NCBI GenBank assembly: GCA_902651635.1
Contig: CACRSC010000003.1
Span: 138,731 to 202,730 of the forward strand
Reading direction: 5' to 3'
DNA from: Mastigamoeba balamuthi
Lineage: Eukaryota; Evosea; Mastigamoebida; Mastigamoebidae
Length of the DNA: 64,000 nt
In this document: positions 57,933 through 64,000 of the stretch, one piece after another
Numbering within the stretch: position 1 is the first letter of the stretch
Layout: every line of letters starts with the position of its first letter
Notes under the pieces: model-generated
What the model was told of the DNA's origin: nothing
What the model saw: the letters and a program-made list of their open reading frames with translations, nothing else
Database searches by the model: none
Position numbers and translations under genes: made by a program

Positions 57933-58195
57933 ATGGCGGCCGTCAACGCGTTGCCCCCGGTCGGCGGCGTAGAGCCCCTGCCCCTGCCCGTGCCACCGCC
58001 GGGCACGCCCACCAAAGCGTCGGCACCGAAGTCCGGCGTGAGAAGCGGTGCGCCCAAGGCCAAGGTCGCGCGCGAGGTCCTCACGGGCCCCGAGGGCTTC
58101 CTGCTCCTGCGCAAGGAGCTCTCGGCGATCGCCCCCACCTTCTCGCCCAACCCGTCCACCCGCGACCAGGTCTGCCTGCCTCTCCCTGAGAGCCC

Positions 58196-58255
<60 letters not shown>

Positions 58256-58927
58256 TTCGACTGGGTCTTCTCTATTGGTGACCCGGGGACACCCACCCGC
58301 TGCGTGGGTTGGGCTGGGGCAGCTGGACAACACGCGGAGGATGCTGTACAAGTACGAGGCCTGGGCCAAGAAGCTCGTGCCCTCGCTCAAGTTCGAGACG
58401 TTCCTCGCAGAGACGGAGAAGATCGCTGCCCACGTGGACCTCGATGTCCGTCGCCACGCGGTTCCCTCACAGTAGCTGTCACATGCACAGCTGACGCCCC
58501 ACGCCCCCCTGCCCCCCTTTCCACCCGACAAGGCGCTACTCGGCGTGGAGGCCGTCGTCAAGAGGAAGCAGAAGCGCCCAGCGGCGGAGATCAGCGAGAG
58601 CGAGGCCAGGAGGAGGATGCAGGCCGAGGACGAGGCGGAGCAGAGGCCCAGCGCAGCCGTCTCGGCCGCGGTCGAGGAGGCCTGGGACGACGACGACGGG
58701 CTGGTCTCGGTGCGTGCACACGCCAGTCGCCCACTGCTGCCCAGGCGGGTGGCACTGACCGCGGACGCCCTGCCAAGTCGCGGAAGAAGAGGTTCAGGCC
58801 GCGGATGCCGCGGGGCGAGGACGAGGACGAGGACTACGGGGACGACGCAGACGCGCAACGCTCGCCGCCTGCACAGCACGCTGCTGCACCGGCCGGCAGC
58901 CCTGGAGCGGACACCGAACCCAACTGA
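57933..58927 (+). CDS. TIPIN/Swi3/Csm3-type replication fork protection protein
   Basis: With Timeless/Tof1, stabilises stalled forks and relays the S-phase checkpoint. Exons 57933-58169, 58323-58445, 58533-58709 and 58778-58927; 228 residues. The Swi3 domain spans about residues 47-120: VLTGPEGFLLLRKEL, then MLYKYEAWAKKLVPSLKFETFL and ETEKIAAHVDL. The C-terminal half is charged, with basic KRKQKR and an acidic GEDEDEDYGDD. Intron 1 carries a 54-bp TC repeat; the acceptors of introns 2 and 3 end in AAG, not CAG. The identification rests on this one domain, so moderate certainty. Confidence 0.75.
58199..58252 (+). repeat. (TC)27 microsatellite in a TIPIN intron
   Basis: Twenty-seven uninterrupted TC units in the 153-bp first intron of the TIPIN-like gene, upstream of the GGGGCAG acceptor. 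Confidence 0.97.
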
Positions 58928-59356
58928 ACAGCAAGCGCCATTGAGTTTCGGCAACCGCAACGCGCGAGCCGCCCAACTGCTTGAATTAGGTGGCCTCGTA
59001 AGCCTTTTGCCTCGCATCCCCCAAACCGGGTGGTGCGCCTTTTGGCCGTTATTCATTCCCTCCAGACCTCAGTCATGGATAGGAGCAGCACACAGCGGCA
59101 AGGTCTCTCTAAGGGGTTGCACGCCGGGATTGTCGCCCTTGAGGGATGCCCGTCGCCACTTTGCGATTCGCTCCAAAAATGGCTCGCCGGTTTACATTCA
59201 TGCCAGATTTCTTTTCTTCACCAAATCCGTACACGCGGGAGGAATGCATGAGTCATGGAGAATCTGACCGACGTAAATGCAGTGCCACCACGTCACAATA
59301 TCTCAGCTTTTTATAATAAAGCTACTGCGTTCTGCGATCACAAGCGCGTTCAACCA
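58928..59356 (+). other. Intergenic region
   Basis: A 429-bp gap between two plus-strand genes. Short ORFs lack bias or domains. It contains the TATA-like box listed separately. Confidence 0.45.
59312..59320 (+). promoter_or_regulatory. TATA-like box of the secreted protein gene
   Basis: TATAATAAA ends 36 bp before the ATG at 59357. If used, the 5' untranslated leader would be very short, about 10-15 nt. Confidence 0.45.
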
Positions 59357-61028
59357 ATGACCAAGACCGTTATCCTTCTCCTCGCCATATGTGCTGGTAC
59401 TGTGCTGGCTGACTGCCAGACTGCGGCTGCGGTACGCAATGCTGCTCCTGCTATTCACCGCACACGAGCTTGCCACGCTTCCCCCGAACACCTGGCGGTT
59501 ATTTCTGTTCTTTCTCATTCCACACGGGCTCATGCGCACCAGACCTTGTGAAACGATTCCCCCTGTGATGGGTGCGGATCTGCAGACGGCGCTGCGCCGT
59601 GCGATGCCTCCAAAGCAAAAACAGCACTACACCACTTCCAGGACCAAAAATAACTCTGTTGCAAAATGCAAAATCAACCAGACCTTCGCGACGACGGTGG
59701 CGACTTGCTCGACGGAGATGACACCGACGGGCGACTTCCTCAGCAGCCTGCCGACCTACTGTGACAAGACCAGGACGTGCAGCGGCCCTGCAGTAAAGTC
59801 TGCGATCACGTCCTTGCTCTCCGCATGTTCGAGCGAGATCGGGGACCTGCCTTCCGCCACCCGCGCCATGATCTTCAAGATGCTGGGCATGGCCGATCTG
59901 CCCTGTGCGACGACCTCGTCGGGCAAGTACTGCCTCGTCGCGGCCTCGACCATCGCGTCGGCGTTCAGCGACAAGTCCGCGAACCTTCCCTCGCAACTCG
60001 GCGACCTTTGCGACTCGACGTGCATAGAGAAGTTCAACCAGCTCGCGAGCGCCTTCGCGGAAATCGGCGTGGAGGGCATGGACATTTCCAGCATGACCAA
60101 CCTCTTCTCCATCGCGTGCACCAAGGTGGATGGCGACTACTGCCTGCCCAAGTTCATGCAGCTGGCCTCGAAGCTCAGCGACAGCAGCGGCTCAGCGGGG
60201 ATGGACATCGACGCCGTCGCCGACATCCTGTGCTCGCCCTGCATGCGCGTCATCGGCCGCAAGGTCGTGGACCTCGTGGGCGACGACAAGTCCGAGTCGG
60301 GCAAGAGCATGTCGTCGGTCCCCCAGTTCAGCCAGGTCTGCCAGAAGGACGCCCAGGGCCATCTGTGCCTCAAGGTCGCCTACACCGCCGCGCAGACGTA
60401 CCACCTCGAGCAGAAGTGCAACTTCGAAGACGAGGACTTCAACAAGACCGCGTGCGTCGGGGCCCTCGGGCCGTTCGCGAATGCCGTCGGGTGCTGCGCG
60501 GCGTCGCTGCTGCCGCTCTTCCTGAGCGGCGCCCCGGCGGAGATGCAGACCGCTGCGGCAGCGCTGCTGGGCGACCCCTGCGGCAAGCCCGCGGCGGGAG
60601 CCACCGTCGACAAGGCGTACATCCGCGTTGACATCGGCAACATCAACTGGGTGGCCGTCAACACCAACTGGGCCAACCTTAAGCCGTCCATCAAGAAGCA
60701 GATCGCCGACGCCCTCGGCCTGCAGGACGCCGAGATCACGGACATCTCCATCATCGGCCTCAGCCGCCGCAGCGACCCCGCGATCCTCGTCGAGGTCACC
60801 CCGGCCAGCAACGCGTACTCGGCCGCGGATGTCGCCACCAACGCCAAGACCGCCTTCAAGTCCAACCAGGTCACCTTCTCGGCCCTGACGTCTACCACGT
60901 ACCTCGTCGACCCAACCAAGTCCGCAGATGTGTCTGGCAACGCTGCCGTCAACGAGCAGCCCAGCGCCGCACCCGCTCTCGGCGTGGCTGTCGCTGTGAC
61001 CGCCGTGGCCCTGGCCGTCGCTCTGTGA
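59357..61028 (+). CDS. Secreted Cys-rich protein, probably GPI-anchored
   Basis: Exons 59357-59431 and 59682-61028 (250-bp intron); 473 residues. The signal peptide is MTKTVILLLAICAGTVLA followed by DC. The body has about 20 cysteines, many in short loops between helices (KTRTCSGPAVKSAITSLLSAC, DSTCIEKFNQLASAF, LCSPCMRVIG), a helical Cys-rich repeat pattern reminiscent of, but not identifiable as, elicitin- or saposin-like folds. A second domain (about 330-440: AYIRVDIGNINWVAVN, ITDISIIGLSRR) is alpha/beta. The C-terminus (APALGVAVAVTAVALAVAL) is a classic GPI-attachment signal with small residues before it. Function unknown. Confidence 0.78.
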
Positions 61029-61156
61029 GGAACACTGTGCAGATGTGAGACCCATCCGACCGCACAGCCCGTGTGTTCAAAACAAGTGGCCAACAAAAGC
61101 GTGGAGTGTCCCACAACAGGGAGTGGCTTGTCTGAACACAAGGCCAGGGGGCCATA

Positions 61157-62772
61157 TTACTCGGCTGATTGAACTCTCTCGACGCGGTAGTGCGGGTAGC
61201 CAGGAAGGCCCGTGCCCGGCTCGATGTAGTACTTGTGCGTGTCCTCGGCCACGGAAGCCCCGAAGGCCGCCCGCACGTAGTCAGTCGTCGGGAGAGCAGA
61301 GGCGCTCATGGCGAACGCAACCGGGACGTGGTACCCCACTCGCTCGGTGGTCTCGACGTGCAGCGACTCCCCGGGAGCCAGCGAGAGGACCATCTGCTGG
61401 AACACCGATTCCTCCCTGAAGTCCGACGAGAGGCGCTCCATCGCGTTGAGCGTCACGACGTGTGTCGCCCCCAGCTCGTCGGCCGCCGCGAGCATCCTGC
61501 TGAGCGCAGCAGGCAGCCCCTCAGCCGCGTTGACGCTCACGTGCACCGCAGACGCCGCCTCGATGGCCGCCGCCGCCGCAGGGCACGACGCGAGATCGGC
61601 CCCGACGACGATTGCCTGGCAGTGGGCCATCAGCTCGGCGAGGTGCCTCTGCAGCAGCCCGTTGCTGCTGCAGACGACGGGGCTCCAAGCCAGCGTGGCA
61701 CCGACGATCAGCGGCGGGCGGTCGCGGAACGTCTCCCTCGAGCGCAGGCTGGGCATCTGAATCAAGTGGCCGTGCGGCAGGCGTACAATGTAGCTGAGAA
61801 TCAGTTCCTTGGCCTCCGCTGCTCCAATTGGCCTGGGAAGGGGAGAGCTCTCAGTAACGGCACGGGCGGCATGGGGAGAATCGAGGGAAACGGAGGAGAC
61901 GCACGTGGCGCAGCCCCAGAACTTCTTCTTGTTGACGTTCTTCTCGAGGACAGAGGCCAGGGGGTCGGCGAGCTCGAGGTCGAGGCTCCTGAGCAGCGCC
62001 TCTGCCCTGTCCTTGAGGACGATGTCCTCGAGCCAGACCTCGGTGAACCTGACGCGCGGGCTGCTCTCGTACTGACTGACGAGCCTCTGCGTCCGCGCCT
62101 CGATGTCGGTGACGTACCGCAGGATGCGGTCGGCGTGGCTCTGCGGCCACAGCACGGGCGGCCTGTGCGCCGCGTTGACGGACCACGTCGTGTTGATGTA
62201 CATCTCCGCGACGAGGTCCGACAGAAACTCGTAGCCGTGCAGCTGCATGAGGTGCGAGCGCACGACGAGCGGCAGGCTGCGGCGCAGCACGACGACGTCG
62301 ACGTCCCACTCCTCGCGGGCCACGACCACGTCGTAGAACGTCTTGATGAACATGTGGTTCGTCTCGGCGTAGAGCCTGCACGGGCGGCTCTTGATGTGCT
62401 CCTCGACGGCTGCGATCTTCACGGCTGCGCGGGCCGCGGCGCTGCTGTTCATCGGCAGGTCGTTGCACACGCGCAGCTGGTCGCCGATCATCGCGGCCTC
62501 GATCGACTTGGGCTCGTGCAGCGCCGACACGTCCGCTGCGGCCCCGAGCAGCTTCGCGAGGAACTGCACGCAGGCCACCGCGTCAGATTCCAGGAACAGG
62601 ATCTAGATTCCATTCGCTCGCGATATGCAGATATCCAGATACTCGCCTTAGTTCCTGTGTGGCCGCTGGTGGCGCAGAACAGCACTCGCTGGCGCCCGTT
62701 GGCGCCCATCACCCTGCGGCCCTCGGCCCGCGCTGCCCTGCCCACTATGCCGGCGGGCGGCAGCTGCGCCAT
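61157..62772 (-). CDS. Sulfotransferase-like protein with a second uncharacterised domain
   Basis: Exons 62772-62647, 62602-61905 and 61832-61157; 499 residues if the ATG at 62772 is used. The N-terminal domain begins RVLFCATSGHTGTKILFLES, where SGHTGTK fits the PAPS 5'-phosphosulfate-binding loop. ETNHMFIKTFYDVV and VDVVVLRRSLPLVVRSH follow, the latter resembling the 3'-phosphate-binding strand. After about residue 285 a second alpha/beta domain (PPLIVGATLAW, HCQAIVVGADL, RMLAAADELGATHVVTLNAME) has the look of a glycosyltransferase A fold, but I cannot name it. Intron 1 starts GCGAGT (AAG|GC donor). The upstream sequence contains an undetermined base at 62938, so a longer N-terminus cannot be excluded. 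Confidence 0.65.
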
Positions 62773-62937
62773 CCGCGCGCCCTTGGGGACTGCGCGGGGC
62801 TCCGCGGCCGCCTCGGTGGCCGTCTCAGTGGCCGCCGGCGCTTGGGGCCCCGCGCCCACGGCCTCGGCGCCAGCGGCACTGCTGCAGCGCCTGAGAGGCC
62901 CGGCGGTCAGCCCACAGGCGCAGGGGGGACGCGGCGC

Positions 62938-62938
62938 N
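62938..62938. other. Undetermined base (N)
   Basis: The only ambiguous base in the window, in the divergent gap between the sulfotransferase-like gene and the GH20 gene. It may mark a scaffold join or low-quality sequence. Confidence 0.95.
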
Positions 62939-63057
62939 AAAGATAGTGTTCTGGCAGTAATCACTCACCGGGCGTCGGTTGTGCAGTTGCATAGCATTCA
63001 AGCGAATCGGGGCACTTACGGTCCTGTTTTATCATTCCACTGTTCGCTCGAGAGCCA

Positions 63058-64000
63058 ATGGGTCCACACCCCGCAAGCCCAAGCCATCTGCTGCTGCTGC
63101 TGCTGCTGCCCCTGTGCGCGCTGGCGCAGTTCCCGCTGCCCAAGTCCGTCGCCACCGCAGGCGCAGGCGCCGACGTTTCCGTTTCGAAGCCGTTCAGCAT
63201 CGACCTCTCGCGGGCAGCGCAGCCCGGCAGTGCTGCACGGTCCATTCTCGACGAGATGGTCCGCACGGTGGCCCCCGCGTTCGAGTACGCCTCTGGCGCG
63301 CAGCCCGTGCGTGCGGGTGCAGCGCCGCTGGGCGGTGCCGCCGTCGTCGTGCCGCCGGGGGCCTCGACCAAGCTCGAGCCGCTGCAGACCGACGAGAGCT
63401 ACAAGATCAGCGTCCGCGTCGCCGGCGGGGCCGCCACGGCCACCATCAGCGCCAACACGGTCTACGGGGCCTTCAGGGGGTGCGGCCCCCTCTGGCACTT
63501 TTTCTCTCCGGCCGTTTCTCCCCGCAGTTGCTGTTTGGTGACGTGTGCTGTTGCACTTTTCCTTCCAACCGCAGGATGCAGACGCTGGCGCTCATGGGCA
63601 TGGCGGGGCTCAAGGAGGTCGACGTCGAGGACGAGCCCAGGTTCAAGTGGCGCGGCTTCATGGTCGACACGGGCCGCGCGTTCATGTCGCCAGCCGTGCT
63701 GATGTCCGTCATCCGCACGGCCGCCTGGGCGCGGATGAACGTCATGCACTGGCACGTCACCGACGCGCAGTCGGTCCCCCTCGAGAGCGCCATCGCCCCG
63801 CTGCTGAGCAAGGGCGCGTTCAGCCCCGACAAGGTCTACACGCTCGACGCCACCGCGAGGCTCAAGGCCTTCGCGCGCAGGCACGGCATCACCATCGTCA
63901 CCGAGTTCGACCTCCCCGGGCACAGCTGGGCGTTCGGCGTCGGCTACCCGGCGTCCCTGCCCGCGGGGTTCAGCCAGGACGCGTACTGCGACTGGAAGGA
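63058..64000 (+). CDS. GH20 beta-N-acetylhexosaminidase (3' end beyond window)
   Basis: Removes terminal GlcNAc/GalNAc from glycoconjugates, usually in lysosomes or outside the cell. Exon 1 63058-63479, exon 2 from 63575 runs off the window; 282 residues visible. A signal peptide (HLLLLLLLPLCALAQ) is followed by the GH20b N-terminal domain (PLGGAAVVV to NTVYGAFRGMQTL; the 95-bp intron falls inside this motif). The barrel begins FKWRGFMVDTGRAFMSPAVL, MNVMHWHVTDAQSVPLES, then the His of RHGITIVTEFDLPGHSWAF. The catalytic DE pair would lie downstream of the window. Confidence 0.93.

Overview
This window is nuclear DNA of a GC-rich, gene-dense, single-celled eukaryote. Coding sequence has a strong G/C third-position bias and nearly every gene is cut by short spliceosomal introns, mostly 31-160 bp, a few 250-410 bp. 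Gene content fits a phagotrophic, probably flagellated protist: an SSNA1 microtubule protein, a coiled-coil class III nucleotide cyclase, an I-BAR/WCA actin-nucleation activator, RhoGAP and RabGAP proteins, a major-vault-repeat protein and large cysteine-rich surface receptors. An apusomonad or another early-branching Amorphea lineage is plausible, but this is inference; nothing here fixes the species.

Layout. 1-9 kb: tRNA-Trp, an NAPE-PLD lipid hydrolase, a small unknown gene, an F-box protein, a GH31 glycosidase and a WWE-PARP. 9-21 kb: a Cdc25 phosphatase, a secreted protein with two MRH-like/propeller-like units, a TBC-EF-hand RabGAP, a 1.4 kb stretch without genes and a 1178-residue coiled-coil cyclase. 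21-32 kb: a protein with about eleven LNR (Notch) repeats and a REJ-like region, tRNA-Pro, an I-BAR/WH2/CA protein (WAML type) and a PHD-TFIIS-SPOC transcription factor. 32-43 kb: tRNA-Ala(GGC), ALG2, a RanBP2-type zinc-finger protein, a YbaK-like deacylase, XAP5/FAM50, an unknown nuclear-looking protein and a GHMP (galactokinase-like) kinase. 43-54 kb: a tandem nitrilase with a degenerate second domain, a short vault-repeat protein ending in a membrane helix, a nitroreductase, a small coiled-coil protein and two head-to-head paralogous receptors. 54-64 kb: RhoGAP, SSNA1, a TIPIN/Swi3 protein, a GPI-type secreted protein, a sulfotransferase-like protein and the 5' part of a GH20 hexosaminidase that runs off the end.

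Genes are mostly unrelated in function, as expected for a eukaryote, but several pairs are divergent with tiny shared upstream regions (108 bp between the receptors, 111 bp between SSNA1 and TIPIN, 136 bp at the F-box gene, 241 bp at XAP5). Recurrent themes are actin and membrane remodelling (I-BAR/WCA, RhoGAP, RabGAP), microtubules or cilia (SSNA1, probably the cyclase), glycan processing (GH31, GH20, ALG2, MRH module) and genome maintenance or cell cycle (Cdc25, TIPIN, PARP).

Intron boundaries below were placed by eye from reading-frame continuity, phase arithmetic and protein-family alignment from memory. About 80 could be assigned. Their 5' splice sites mostly read GTRCGY rather than GTRAGT, and five are GC-AG. 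No CRISPR array, insertion sequence, prophage or viral element was recognised.
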